Below are positions 50,517 to 59,231 of a stretch of 64,000 nt of DNA, piece by piece. The position numbers and the translations under genes are program-made. Under the pieces are notes generated by a model. It did not search any database, was not told the DNA's origin, and saw only the letters and a program-made list of their open reading frames with translations. Source of the stretch: CAZNUP01 sp964609775 (lineage in GTDB: Bacteria > Patescibacteriota > Microgenomatia > JAMCZE01). How positions within the stretch are numbered: the first letter of the stretch is position 1; each line of letters begins with the position of its first letter. The stretch is from contig CAZSSJ010000002.1 of NCBI GenBank assembly GCA_964609775.1, positions 1 through 64,000 on the forward strand, given 5' to 3'.

Positions 50517-52169
50517 ATGACCCGCAAGATCTGGATCATCCTCCTGAGCATTGTCCTTCTGGGTGCTTTCCTTCGTTTTTACCTGCTTGGCAAAATCCCT
50601 GCCAGTCTTGACTGGGATGAAGCCTCCATCGGCGACAATGCCTATTCACTTTTAAAAACCAGCAGCGATGAATACGGTAACCGCTTCCCGCTCTCCATTC
50701 GCTCTTTCAACGACTACAAGCCCCCCCTCTATGTCTATGCCACTATTCCCAGCATTGCCCTTTTTGGCAAGAATGAATTTGCCATCCGTTTCCCTTCCGC
50801 TTTCGTCGGTACCCTTTCAATTTTAGCAACTTTTCTGCTGATTCAACAACTTCTCAACTTCCGAAGGGAGAAAAATTCATTGCATTATTGCATTATTGCA
50901 TTATTGATTTCTTTCCTCTTGGCCGTCTCTCCCTGGCACATCCAGTTTAGCCGGCTCGCCTTTGAAGCCAATCTCGCCCTCTTTTTTAGTCTCTGCGGGT
51001 GGCTGTTCCTCACTAAATTCATCTCCCAGGGGAGATGGTGGCCCATTATTCCATCGACACTAAGCTACGTGCTTGCCCTCTATAGTTATCACAGCGCCCG
51101 CCTGGTAGTTCCTCTTTTTCTTTTAGGAATCGGATTCTACTATCACCGAATATTATTTGCCCGGATTAAAACGGTCCTTGTTGGCCTGGGTCTTGCTATA
51201 GTCCTCCTCCTGCCTTTAGCCCTGTCCACACTTCAGACGACAAGCCTGCAAGCCCGCTGGGGCGAGGTGAGCATTTTTTCTTCAGCGGGACTGCGCGATA
51301 CCGTCAAAGTCACCCTCGACGCCCAGCAAGAATATTGGCGGCAAGACAAGCTCCAGGGCGATCGCCTGGCCCGGCTGATCCACACTAAATTTATCTCCTA
51401 CAGCCGACTGCTGGCCAAAAACTACCTCGACCACTTCAATTTCAGTTTTCTTTTCCTTGAAGCCGATGGCAACGGTCGGCACCACGCTCCGGGGATGGGC
51501 CTTCTCTATCTTGTTGAGGCGCCGTTCCTCCTCTATGGAGGCTATCTGCTTCTTAGGAGGCGCCCGACCTACTCATTTTTTCTTGTGTGGGCTTTTCTCG
51601 TCGCCCCCTCGGCTGCCAGCCTGACTGCTGATACCCCCCACGCCGTCCGCTCCCTATCCTTCCTCCCCAGCTTTCAAATCATCACCGCCTTCGGCCTTTA
51701 CAGTCTGTTGTCAAAAGTCAAAACTCTTTTCCGAGGGCCACTGCTACTTTTGATCAGTCTTCTTTTCCTGGCTAATTTTTACTACTTTTTCCACCAATAT
51801 TTTGTCCATTTCGGAATCGAGCACGCTTCTTCTTTTCAATACGGCTACAAGGAGATGGTCGCCAAAGTCCGCGCCCTAAGTGGAGAATTTGACCAGATCT
51901 ATGTCACTGTGAAATATGACCAACCCTACATCTATTTTCTTTTCTATGGCCACTCCGATCCCAGAATAAAAAATGACGGGACCTTCCAACTAAGCTTTGA
52001 TAAATACCGTTTTGTCAATTGGGGAGAACTGACAAACGAGCAAAAATCTAATTTGAGCCCGAAAATCTTGGCCGTCCACGCCCCCGATGACTTTTTTAGC
52101 CCCCATGTCATTCTTGACAAGATCTATTACCCGGACGGGAAAGTTGTTTTCGTCCTCAGCCACATGTGA
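50517..52169 (+). CDS. GT-C membrane glycosyltransferase (GT39/ArnT-like) with an internal 8-nt tandem repeat
   Basis: About 550 residues. The ATG at 50517 is preferred over a TTG at 50508. LDWDEASIGDNAYSLLKTSSD (Asp34-Glu35) has GDN in place of GYN; IRSFNDYKPPLYVYA, SPWHIQFSRLAFEANL and FQYGYKEMV follow. At 50881-50906 the frame crosses 3.25 copies of TGCATTAT, which encode HYCIIALL next to a helix. This part differs most from the sister gene 52166. The two sisters otherwise share long DNA stretches, so duplication is recent. Confidence 0.87.
   Translation: MTRKIWIILLSIVLLGAFLRFYLLGKIPASLDWDEASIGDNAYSLLKTSSDEYGNRFPLSIRSFNDYKPPLYVYATIPSIALFGKNEFAIRFPSAFVGTLSILATFLLIQQLLNFRREKNSLHYCIIALLISFLLAVSPWHIQFSRLAFEANLALFFSLCGWLFLTKFISQGRWWPIIPSTLSYVLALYSYHSARLVVPLFLLGIGFYYHRILFARIKTVLVGLGLAIVLLLPLALSTLQTTSLQARWGEVSIFSSAGLRDTVKVTLDAQQEYWRQDKLQGDRLARLIHTKFISYSRLLAKNYLDHFNFSFLFLEADGNGRHHAPGMGLLYLVEAPFLLYGGYLLLRRRPTYSFFLVWAFLVAPSAASLTADTPHAVRSLSFLPSFQIITAFGLYSLLSKVKTLFRGPLLLLISLLFLANFYYFFHQYFVHFGIEHASSFQYGYKEMVAKVRALSGEFDQIYVTVKYDQPYIYFLFYGHSDPRIKNDGTFQLSFDKYRFVNWGELTNEQKSNLSPKILAVHAPDDFFSPHVILDKIYYPDGKVVFVLSHM
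50881..50906 (+). repeat. 8-nt short tandem repeat (TGCATTAT x3.25) in a coding sequence
   Basis: Three perfect copies plus two bases lie inside the gene at 50517-52169. Gain or loss of one unit would shift the frame about 22% into the gene. Confidence 0.9.
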
Positions 52170-53737
52170 CTAGGAAAGTAGTTTTTTTCTTAATCATCGT
52201 TCTTGCCGCCCTGCTGCGCCTGGCCTATCTGGCAGGAGCCCCCCCGAGTCTCAATTGGGACGAGGTCTCGGTCGGTTGGAACGCCTATTCTCTTTTAACA
52301 ACCAGCCGTGACGAATATGGCCAGTCCTTTCCTCTCTCCATTCGCTCCTTCAACGACTATAAACCTCCCCTCTACACCTACGCGACCGCTGCCGCCATGG
52401 CTCTTCTTGGCAAAACTGAGATTGCCGTCCGGTTGCCTTCCGCTCTGGCCGGCCTTTTAACGGTGGTTTTAATTTTTTTCCTTGGTCGAGTGAGCGGGCT
52501 GGGTGGCAAAGCGAACTTCCGTTTTGCCTATCTCTCCGCTTTCCTTCTGTCCGTCTCCCCCTGGCACATCCAGCTTAGCCGTATTGCCTTTGAAGCCAGT
52601 CTGGCCCTCTTTTTTTTCCTCTTTGGACTGGCCTTGATACTTTTCTATTTCCGTCACCCCACCACAAAGCTGCTGGCCATCCTCAGCGCTACCGGTTTTG
52701 TTCTGTCAACTTACGCTCACCATAGTGTCAAGATATTTCTACCGTTGTTTACCCTCCTCTTTGCTGCGGCTTACCGTCAACAAATTACTAAAAACTGGCC
52801 CAAACTACTTCCTGCCCTTGTCATTGGCGCGATCCTTCTTCTACCTCTAGGAAGAAACATGCTCTACACCTCTGGTCAAGCCACCCGGGCACTTACGGTG
52901 AGCATTTTCGCCCCGGAAAACCAATTTCATTTCCAGGGAAAATCAACGCTGCAAGTTTTGACGGAAAACTATCTGTCTCATCTTGATCCCGCCTTCTTGT
53001 TCTTTGGCCGGGGTGACAATCCCCGGCATCACGCCCCAGATACAGGTGTTGTCCTCCTCTGGACTGCCCCCTTTATCATTCTTGGTCTAATTTACCTCAT
53101 CAGACACCGACCAAAATATCTCGCGCTGCTCCTAATTTGGTTTGTCCTATCGCCCGTCCCGGCGATTCTCTCCATCGACAATCCCCACGCCAGCCGCTCC
53201 TTTCTCAGCCTCCCCATCTACGTTTTTCTCACTGCGCTGGGAATACTGTTTCTTGCCAAGCGAAGAGCGCTTGCCGCTTTGGGCATAGGGTTGCTGTTGG
53301 TGTTTAATCTGCTCTATTTCTTCCATCAATACTTTAGCGATCTGTCGATAAGAGATGCCCCGGCTTGGCAGTATGGTTATAAACAGCTTGTCGAACGCCT
53401 CGACTCTGTCTCTTCTAGTCGCTACCGGAAAATTTATGTCTCCACTGCCTATGACCAACCCTACATTTATTTTCTTTTCTATGGCCACTCCGACCCATGG
53501 ATAAAAAATGACGGCAGTTTTTCCCAAGCGTTGGGAAAAATCTCTTTTGTCAACTTTAAAAATTGGAGGCAATCCGATTGGGACGCCCTTGACGCTGACG
53601 ATCTATTAGTTCTAACTTCAACTGATCCCCAAGATGGCTTAACAATCATTGAGGAGATAAACTATCCCGATAGTCAGGTTGCTTTTCGAATTACTCAACC
53701 AATCTCACGCCATGGCGTAATTTTGATTACACCCTAG
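52166..53737 (+). CDS. GT-C membrane glycosyltransferase (GT39/ArnT-like), sister of the preceding gene
   Basis: Starts at GTG 52166, overlapping the previous TGA. LNWDEVSVGWNAYSLLTTSRD (Asp32-Glu33), IRSFNDYKPPLYTYA, SPWHIQLSRIAFEASL and WQYGYKQLV follow the sister protein closely. YDQPYIYFLFYGHSDP is identical in both. The C-terminus differs: after the shared AFRIT/VFVLS strand this protein adds QPISRHGVILITP, whose codons lie in and after the ACGCCATGGCGT palindrome at 53707. The tail thus seems to derive from the element carrying the regulator gene, which converges with a 4-bp overlap. Confidence 0.87.
   Translation: MTRKVVFFLIIVLAALLRLAYLAGAPPSLNWDEVSVGWNAYSLLTTSRDEYGQSFPLSIRSFNDYKPPLYTYATAAAMALLGKTEIAVRLPSALAGLLTVVLIFFLGRVSGLGGKANFRFAYLSAFLLSVSPWHIQLSRIAFEASLALFFFLFGLALILFYFRHPTTKLLAILSATGFVLSTYAHHSVKIFLPLFTLLFAAAYRQQITKNWPKLLPALVIGAILLLPLGRNMLYTSGQATRALTVSIFAPENQFHFQGKSTLQVLTENYLSHLDPAFLFFGRGDNPRHHAPDTGVVLLWTAPFIILGLIYLIRHRPKYLALLLIWFVLSPVPAILSIDNPHASRSFLSLPIYVFLTALGILFLAKRRALAALGIGLLLVFNLLYFFHQYFSDLSIRDAPAWQYGYKQLVERLDSVSSSRYRKIYVSTAYDQPYIYFLFYGHSDPWIKNDGSFSQALGKISFVNFKNWRQSDWDALDADDLLVLTSTDPQDGLTIIEEINYPDSQVAFRITQPISRHGVILITP
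53707..53718. repeat. 12-bp perfect palindrome, copy 1
   Basis: ACGCCATGGCGT, identical to the copy at 54405-54416. It lies inside the last codons of the GT-C gene and 16 bp past the stop of the regulator gene. Confidence 0.85.
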
Positions 53738-54381
53738 ACACCGAAGTATTTTCGAAACTGTTCATCATTTTCAATCCTTTCAGCCAGAATTAATCGGACC
53801 TCGCCATTAATTCCCAGGAAACTTCGGAGAAACTCGACTTGAGTCTCGCAAGGATAGGCATGAATATAGACACTTTCCTGAAGTGGATAAAAGCCTGCGC
53901 TCCGAAGAATCCGTTGAAATCTGTCTCTGATTGACTTTTTGCTACTTTTTATATCGTAGAAAACGAGCCACCATTTATGATCCCATTTTGACGGTGGATC
54001 AATTTTCACCGATTCGATCGCAAACTGAAGAACTTTTGTTTTCCCCTTTTCCGTGATTTTGACAGTTTGGTAGTCTCCCATACCCTCGGTCTCAATTATT
54101 TTTTCCCTTTGTAAACGTCTAATTGTGTTTTGTAAATAGCGGCGGTTAAACAATTTCCAGTCATCCCAATCAGACCTATCTGGTTGAAAGAAAGTGAGCA
54201 GGCGAGTGCTTCGGGGTGAGGCGATGGCTAAAGCCAGACTAGAACCCGCTGCTAGAAGCAAGAGCACTTTTTTAATTTTTTCGTTACGCTCTCGGGCTTT
54301 GCTAGTGACCAGTTGTTTTAAGAGAAAATCACTCAGCTCTTTAGGTAGATCATGGGGAAGTGTCTCAGAACGGTTATCCAT
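53734..54381 (-). CDS. PaaX/Cas2-fold regulator with N-terminal hydrophobic helix
   Basis: A 215-residue protein. Residues 37-55 form a hydrophobic helix (KKVLLLLAAGSSLALAIA). Residues about 72-120 look like a winged helix-turn-helix (WKLFNRRYLQNTIRRLQREKI ... VKITEKGK). Residues about 133-205 form a ferredoxin-like PaaX C-terminal/Cas2-like domain (KWWLVFYDI, then FYPLQESVYIHAYPC). Asp143 sits where Cas2 keeps its catalytic Asp. Such proteins are frequent in Patescibacteria and are often annotated Cas2. With no CRISPR array or cas1 here, a DNA-binding regulator like PaaX is favoured. A palindrome overlaps its -35 region, suggesting autoregulation; the helix could tether it to the membrane. 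It is the only minus-strand gene after trmD. Confidence 0.8.
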   Translation of the reverse strand: MDNRSETLPHDLPKELSDFLLKQLVTSKARERNEKIKKVLLLLAAGSSLALAIASPRSTRLLTFFQPDRSDWDDWKLFNRRYLQNTIRRLQREKIIETEGMGDYQTVKITEKGKTKVLQFAIESVKIDPPSKWDHKWWLVFYDIKSSKKSIRDRFQRILRSAGFYPLQESVYIHAYPCETQVEFLRSFLGINGEVRLILAERIENDEQFRKYFGV

Positions 54382-54416
54382 AAGATGAATATAGCACCAA
54401 ACCTACGCCATGGCGT
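54382..54416 (-). promoter_or_regulatory. Leaderless promoter of the PaaX/Cas2-fold gene with operator palindrome (copy 2)
   Basis: On minus, TATATT (complement of 54388-54393) is followed by six bases and the ATG. The second ACGCCATGGCGT copy (54405-54416) starts 11 bp upstream of the -10 and covers the expected -35 position, so a bound protein would block polymerase. Confidence 0.65.
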
Positions 54417-54567
54417 TTTAATGATGATAACCGATTTTGTTAAACAATTAAAAGTTTTTAATCAAATCGGGGGAATTGAATTATTAAACTTCATGAATGC
54501 CTTTATGAATGTCATTTCCAAGCAGGTGAAATTCCAGAGCGTTCTGGAGAATTTTGACCAGATACTG

Positions 54568-54584
54568 TGTTAGAATCTTAATAT
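54568..54584 (+). promoter_or_regulatory. Extended -10 promoter of the third gene run
   Basis: TGTTAGAAT (54568-54576) is an extended -10 element ending eight bases before ATG 54585, so the transcript would be leaderless or nearly so. A TTGACC at 54554-54559 is too close to act as -35 for it. The rest of 54417-54567 is AT-rich with no gene seen. Confidence 0.5.
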
Positions 54585-55334
54585 ATGTCTAGCAAAAAGC
54601 CTAAAGTAATTGTCGTCATGCCGGCATACCACGCCGAAAAAACAATTGAAAAAACCTTTGCCGAAGTGCCGAAAGGTTTGGTCAATGAGATCATCCTTGT
54701 TGACGATGCCGGCGGCGACAAAACCATCGCTATTGCCAAAAAACTGGGAATCACTGTCTATCAGCACTCTCACAATTTAGGTTATGGCGGCAACCAGAAA
54801 ACTTGCTATTGGGAAGCCCTCAAAAGAAATCCCGACGTGGTCGTCATGCTCCATCCCGACTATCAATATAATGGCAGCAAGATTAAAGGTCTGGTCGATC
54901 CAATTTTAAACGGTGACTATGACATGATGTTCGGCAGCCGAATCAAAAGTCGGGGCATGGCCCTGACCGGGGGAATGCCCAAGTCAAAATATTTTTCCAA
55001 CCGCCTCTTCACCCTGTTTGCTAATATTCTCCTTGGCGAGAATCTCTCCGAGTACCTAAGCGGGCTTCGAGCCTACAGTCGGAAGTGCTTGGAAAGTGTG
55101 CCCTACCAAAGATTTTCTGACGACTTTGCTTTTGATCAACAGTTCACCGTTTCCGCCATTGCCAAAAATCTTCGTATTGGCGAAATTCCCATCCCGACAC
55201 GCTATCATGTCGAGCAACACACCCTTCCTTTAATTAGTTTTCGAGGAGTCAAATTTGTTGTCGAAAGTTACTGGATCATCTTTCTCTATCTTCTCCGAAA
55301 AGCAAATGTGTATAAAAGCAAAATTTTCGACTGA
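54585..55334 (+). CDS. GT2 glycosyltransferase, DPM1-like
   Basis: A 249-residue soluble GT-A enzyme. VIVVMPAYHAEKTI, ILVDDAGGDKT and GYGGNQKTCYWEAL lead to HPDYQYNGS, the acidic metal site with a single conserved Asp. FGSRI and YLSGLRAYSRK follow. The GYGGNQ and HPDYQY variant marks a branch of DPM-like enzymes common in surface-polysaccharide loci. It opens the third run, 203 bp after the divergent regulator gene, and is probably controlled from the region between them. Confidence 0.88.
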   Translation: MSSKKPKVIVVMPAYHAEKTIEKTFAEVPKGLVNEIILVDDAGGDKTIAIAKKLGITVYQHSHNLGYGGNQKTCYWEALKRNPDVVVMLHPDYQYNGSKIKGLVDPILNGDYDMMFGSRIKSRGMALTGGMPKSKYFSNRLFTLFANILLGENLSEYLSGLRAYSRKCLESVPYQRFSDDFAFDQQFTVSAIAKNLRIGEIPIPTRYHVEQHTLPLISFRGVKFVVESYWIIFLYLLRKANVYKSKIFD

Positions 55335-55340
55335 TCGTTT

Positions 55341-56798
55341 ATGTGGACGAAATTTTCCTCAGCAGCCTTGTTAATTTTGCTCATCTCCACCTCTCTTCAT
55401 TTTTACGGCCGATCCTTCACCAACTTTTTCTTCCAGGACGATTTTTTCAATATCACCCTGTCTCAAAGTCAAAGCATTATTCAATCTTTTAACATTTTTT
55501 CTAAGCCGATACTTGACTTCTATTTCTTCCGACCGCTGACGACCCAGCTTTTTTGGGGCGTGACTTTTCCCGTCTTCGGGTGGAATGTCGCTCCATATCA
55601 CCTAATCGTATCAATATTTTTTGCCATAAACATATTTTTCATCTATTGGCTATCAACGCTCCTGACAGACAAAAAGCCCATCGCTCTCTTAACCACATTC
55701 CTGTACGCCTTCTCCGCCACGCATTTCCATCGTCTGTTTTTTCTGTCACAGTTCCAAGAGATCGGCCTGACTACTTTTGTTCTACTGACAATAATATCCT
55801 ATATTAAAAACAGCAAGCTTTCTTTAGTCTTTTTCATTCTCGCTTTGACAAGCAAGGAAACTGCCGTTGTCACTCCAATCTTCCTCCTCGTCTTCAGTGT
55901 CCTATCAAGTCGCAAACAATACCGGCTTCTAGCACTGCATTTTCTAATCCTGGGAGTCTACTTATTTCTTCGTTTCACCTTTTTTGGTTTTGCCTCTGGG
56001 GGCCCGTACACCTACGATTTTAATCCACTCCACGTCATCAATAACTATGTTTGGTACGGCCTTTGGGCCTTGGGCATCCCGGAGTCTTTCGTCAATTTGA
56101 AACTGTTTTTTGTCAACAGATATGATGATCTGGGACAGTGGCAATCGTTCTCGTTTATTAATCCCGATATATTCACTGCTTTTGGAATCTGGGGCGGGCC
56201 AATTATTCTTGTCTTCGCACTTTTGTTGTTAACTCTAATTCTAGCCCTAAACAAAAAAAACTGGACCCATTTCTTCCGTCGAGAAAGCATTTTCGCCTCC
56301 ATGATATTTATCATCTTCCTTTTGCCAGTTGCCTTCTTTCCTTTCCATAAATTTGCCTACAGCTTAACACTTCCGGCCATAGGCCTGTCTCTGTTTCTGG
56401 CCAACCTACTTATCAATTTTTCTCTGCGTTTCCAAATCTTGTCCCTTGTCTTCTTCATTGCCCTCTCCTTTTTTACGACTCAATACAATGTTTCCGAGCA
56501 CTGGGCAGTCAAGAAGGCGATAGTAGCCAAATTGGCTTGGGAATATTTCCGTCAAAACCACCCGGAAAACATCACTGCGGACAACATTTATTTTCGAAAT
56601 ACTGACGCGCCCTATTGCTCGATTCTGAAAAATAAATTTAAACCCTCGCAGGAAGTGGCCTATGGTCTCGGCGGAGCCGATAGCCTCAGGCTTCTCTACA
56701 ACAACCCAGAGTTGAAAGTTTATTTTGAAGACTTTGACGACAATCATCATTTGATGGCCGATTCTTTGATGATCGATTCTCGGCAGTTTTTGCCATGA
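55341..56798 (+). CDS. TMTC/PMT-like GT-C membrane protein
   Basis: A 485-residue polytopic protein. FFFQDDFFNITLSQ (paired Asp in the first loop), YFFRPLTTQLFWG, then FGWNVAPYHLIVSI and LTSKETAVVTP give the QDD...RP...P-x2-YH...SKE layout of TMTC-type O-mannosyltransferases and related bacterial membrane proteins. About 11 helices and a C-terminal extracytoplasmic tail. It overlaps the next gene by ATGA. The substrate is unknown. Confidence 0.82.
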   Translation: MWTKFSSAALLILLISTSLHFYGRSFTNFFFQDDFFNITLSQSQSIIQSFNIFSKPILDFYFFRPLTTQLFWGVTFPVFGWNVAPYHLIVSIFFAINIFFIYWLSTLLTDKKPIALLTTFLYAFSATHFHRLFFLSQFQEIGLTTFVLLTIISYIKNSKLSLVFFILALTSKETAVVTPIFLLVFSVLSSRKQYRLLALHFLILGVYLFLRFTFFGFASGGPYTYDFNPLHVINNYVWYGLWALGIPESFVNLKLFFVNRYDDLGQWQSFSFINPDIFTAFGIWGGPIILVFALLLLTLILALNKKNWTHFFRRESIFASMIFIIFLLPVAFFPFHKFAYSLTLPAIGLSLFLANLLINFSLRFQILSLVFFIALSFFTTQYNVSEHWAVKKAIVAKLAWEYFRQNHPENITADNIYFRNTDAPYCSILKNKFKPSQEVAYGLGGADSLRLLYNNPELKVYFEDFDDNHHLMADSLMIDSRQFLP

Positions 56799-58465
56799 AA
56801 GCCAACACCTTAGCGATCGTTATCATTATTTTCTTAGGGCTTTTTGCCATTCAGGCGCTCTTCACCCCCGGCTTCTACACGAGCCACGACGGCGCCACCC
56901 ACGCTGCCCGGATTGCCAACTACTTCCTTGCCCTTGCAGACCACCAGTTTCCCCCCAGGTGGGCTCCGCTTCTTAATGGCGGGATGGGCTCGCCGATTTT
57001 TGTTTACATCTATCCCTTGCCCTATTTTCTCGGCGCGTTAGTTCACGCCATTGGGCTATCTTTTACCGACAGTTTTAAAGCCATCCTTGGTCTGGCCTAC
57101 ATTGCTTCCGGAATAACTTTTTATATTTGGATGCGCAAACACTTTGCGGTCTGGTCTTCTCTTGCAGCGGCAGCAGTTTATCTGTTTGCTCCCTATCGCT
57201 TTTCCCTGTTGTTTGTTCGGGCTGCTTTTGCCGAAAGTATTGCCTACACTTTTGTTCCCCTGGTTTTTTTATCTATCGACCAAATGTTTTCCTCTAAAAA
57301 TACGCGAAGATCAATTGCCTTCGGAGCAATGTCCACCAACCTTTTGCTACTGTCTCATAATCTGGTAGCCTTCATCTTCTTGCCATTAGCCTTTTTGTAT
57401 TCATTAGTCCTTTTCTGTCAAAGCAAAAAACTGTCAGCACTAATCAACTATTTTCTTTGCACCATCTTTGGATTTTTAATCTCTGCCTTTATCTACGTCC
57501 CGGACTTTCTAGAAAAAAAATACATCCGCTTTGACGAATTGATTAGTTATTATCAGAATCACTTCGTCTATTTTTGGCAGTTCCTCCGCTCACCCTGGGA
57601 CTATGGCTTTTCTTTCCTTGGTCCAGCTGACGCCATGAGTTTTCAAATCGGACTCGGCCAGCTTCTTGTACTGATTTTCTCACTGGTAATCTTGATCAGA
57701 ATAATTATCTTCAAGAAGAAAGATAAACACTTCGCCAAGCTGATTTTCTTTTTAACCCTTTTTGCCGCTGCGGTGCTCTTAATGCTCGAAAGTCCCTTGA
57801 GTCGAATCCTCTGGAAAAACATTCCGGGACTCTCAACGATTGACTACCCCTGGCGGCTTTTGGGCATCACCACCTTTTCTCTGGCTGCTGTTTCAGGCGT
57901 TGTCGTCGACCAAAGTGGAAAAAGACTGAAAACGCTCCTGGCGACTGTCATTATTCTCGGAGTGCTCATTGCCAATCGCCACCATTTGCGCATTAATCAG
58001 CAAGTTTTCCTTCCTGATTCCCAATTTCTTTCCTACAGTGGTTCCGCGACCCATCTTGGCGAGTTTACCCCTGTCACTCGCGCCAGCTCAAAATTCATTC
58101 CTTTCCCCGACACCATCCAGGTCGTTTCCGGAAAAGCCACCATCGTCAAGCAAACAGAAAAGTCTGCAGGTAAAAAGTACCTCATCAATGCCTCGGAAAA
58201 GACCAAAATTCGCCTCAACACCCTCTATTTTCCCGGATGGCAAATTGCTCTTGATGGTAAAGTTCTGCGTTTGGAGACCGATTTCCAAATCACCGGGGAC
58301 ACCAATTTGAAAACTGACGTTGACCAGAGCGGACTTATATACGTCGACGTCTCTAAAGGTAAGCACGTGTTGACGGCTAAGTTCGCGGAAACTCCGGTGC
58401 GCCAGATAGCCGATTTCATGTCTCTCGGGTCGTTTGTTGTAGTATTAATCTTGCTTGTTATCTAA
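56795..58465 (+). CDS. PTPS-related-type polytopic membrane protein (GT-C-like)
   Basis: A 556-residue third member of the group at 27872 and 30977. FYTSHDGATHAARIANYFLAL, QFPPRWAPLLNGGMGSPIF, YPLPYFLGALVHAIG and PYRFSLLFVRAAFAESIAY agree with the family. The C-terminal module (YFPGWQIALDGKVLRL) is followed by an inserted strand pair and the final helix. The first loop has HDG where 27872 has DDGD and 30977 has HDN, an acidic site that varies. It follows the TMTC-like gene with a 4-bp overlap. Confidence 0.8.
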   Translation: MKANTLAIVIIIFLGLFAIQALFTPGFYTSHDGATHAARIANYFLALADHQFPPRWAPLLNGGMGSPIFVYIYPLPYFLGALVHAIGLSFTDSFKAILGLAYIASGITFYIWMRKHFAVWSSLAAAAVYLFAPYRFSLLFVRAAFAESIAYTFVPLVFLSIDQMFSSKNTRRSIAFGAMSTNLLLLSHNLVAFIFLPLAFLYSLVLFCQSKKLSALINYFLCTIFGFLISAFIYVPDFLEKKYIRFDELISYYQNHFVYFWQFLRSPWDYGFSFLGPADAMSFQIGLGQLLVLIFSLVILIRIIIFKKKDKHFAKLIFFLTLFAAAVLLMLESPLSRILWKNIPGLSTIDYPWRLLGITTFSLAAVSGVVVDQSGKRLKTLLATVIILGVLIANRHHLRINQQVFLPDSQFLSYSGSATHLGEFTPVTRASSKFIPFPDTIQVVSGKATIVKQTEKSAGKKYLINASEKTKIRLNTLYFPGWQIALDGKVLRLETDFQITGDTNLKTDVDQSGLIYVDVSKGKHVLTAKFAETPVRQIADFMSLGSFVVVLILLVI

Positions 58466-58471
58466 CAACCA

Positions 58472-59230
58472 ATGAAACTTTCCGTTGTCCTGGCCACTTT
58501 CAACGAGGAACAAAATATTGATCGCTGCCTCAAAGCCGTTTTCAAATGGGCTGACGAAATTGTCGTTGTTGACGGTCGTTCCACTGACAAAACCATCGCT
58601 ATTGCCCGAAAGTTCAAAGCCAGGATCATCGTCACAGATAATCCTCCGATGTTCCACATCAATAAACAAAAAGCCATCGACGCGGCGAAAGGTGATTGGG
58701 TTTTGCAACTGGACGCTGATGAAGTTGTCACTCCCGAGCTTAAGAAAGAAATTGATTTCACAATGAATAGTGATCCCGATGAAAATGGTTTTTGGATTCC
58801 CAGAAAAAATTACTTCCTTGGTAAGTTTCTGACTAAAGGGGGGGCCTATCCCGACTACACTCTGCGCCTCTATCGCCGGACTAAAGGCCGCCTTCCTTGT
58901 AGGAGCGTTCATGAGCAAGCAGTCGTTGAAGGTAAGATCGGCTATCTAAAAAATCCCATTTTGCACTATGCCGACCCCACTTTTGGCCGCTACATTGAAA
59001 GATTCAACCGCTACACTGATCTAGCCGCTCACAATGTTACCGGAGGCCTGCTGACAAATCTTTTGTGGAAACCGCTTTTTGACCCTCTGCAAGGTTTTTT
59101 GCTCATCTACTTTCGTCACTTGGGCTTTCTCGACGGCTTTCCAGGATTTATCTGGGCCCTCTTTTCCGCCCTCAATTTTCCGATTGCATACTTTAAATCA
59201 ATTGACATCAAAGAGGGGAGAGTGACCTAA
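58472..59230 (+). CDS. GT2 glycosyltransferase (WaaE/LgtF-like)
   Basis: A 252-residue GT-A enzyme: SVVLATFNEEQNIDRCL, WADEIVVVDGRSTDKT and LQLDADEVVTPEL. The closest relative in the window is the enzyme at 34133: both have NPPMFH/DPMFH-x3-KQKAID, a segment following the second beta-strand. The family adds a hexose to lipid-linked or core glycans. One base separates it from the GT4 start. Confidence 0.88.
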   Translation: MKLSVVLATFNEEQNIDRCLKAVFKWADEIVVVDGRSTDKTIAIARKFKARIIVTDNPPMFHINKQKAIDAAKGDWVLQLDADEVVTPELKKEIDFTMNSDPDENGFWIPRKNYFLGKFLTKGGAYPDYTLRLYRRTKGRLPCRSVHEQAVVEGKIGYLKNPILHYADPTFGRYIERFNRYTDLAAHNVTGGLLTNLLWKPLFDPLQGFLLIYFRHLGFLDGFPGFIWALFSALNFPIAYFKSIDIKEGRVT

Positions 59231-59231
59231 C

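Noticed and set aside
53734..54381. Cas2 of a CRISPR-Cas system
   Set aside because: The C-terminal domain has the Cas2/PaaX fold, but there is no cas1, no repeat-spacer array, and an N-terminal hydrophobic helix plus winged helix point to a PaaX-type regulator.
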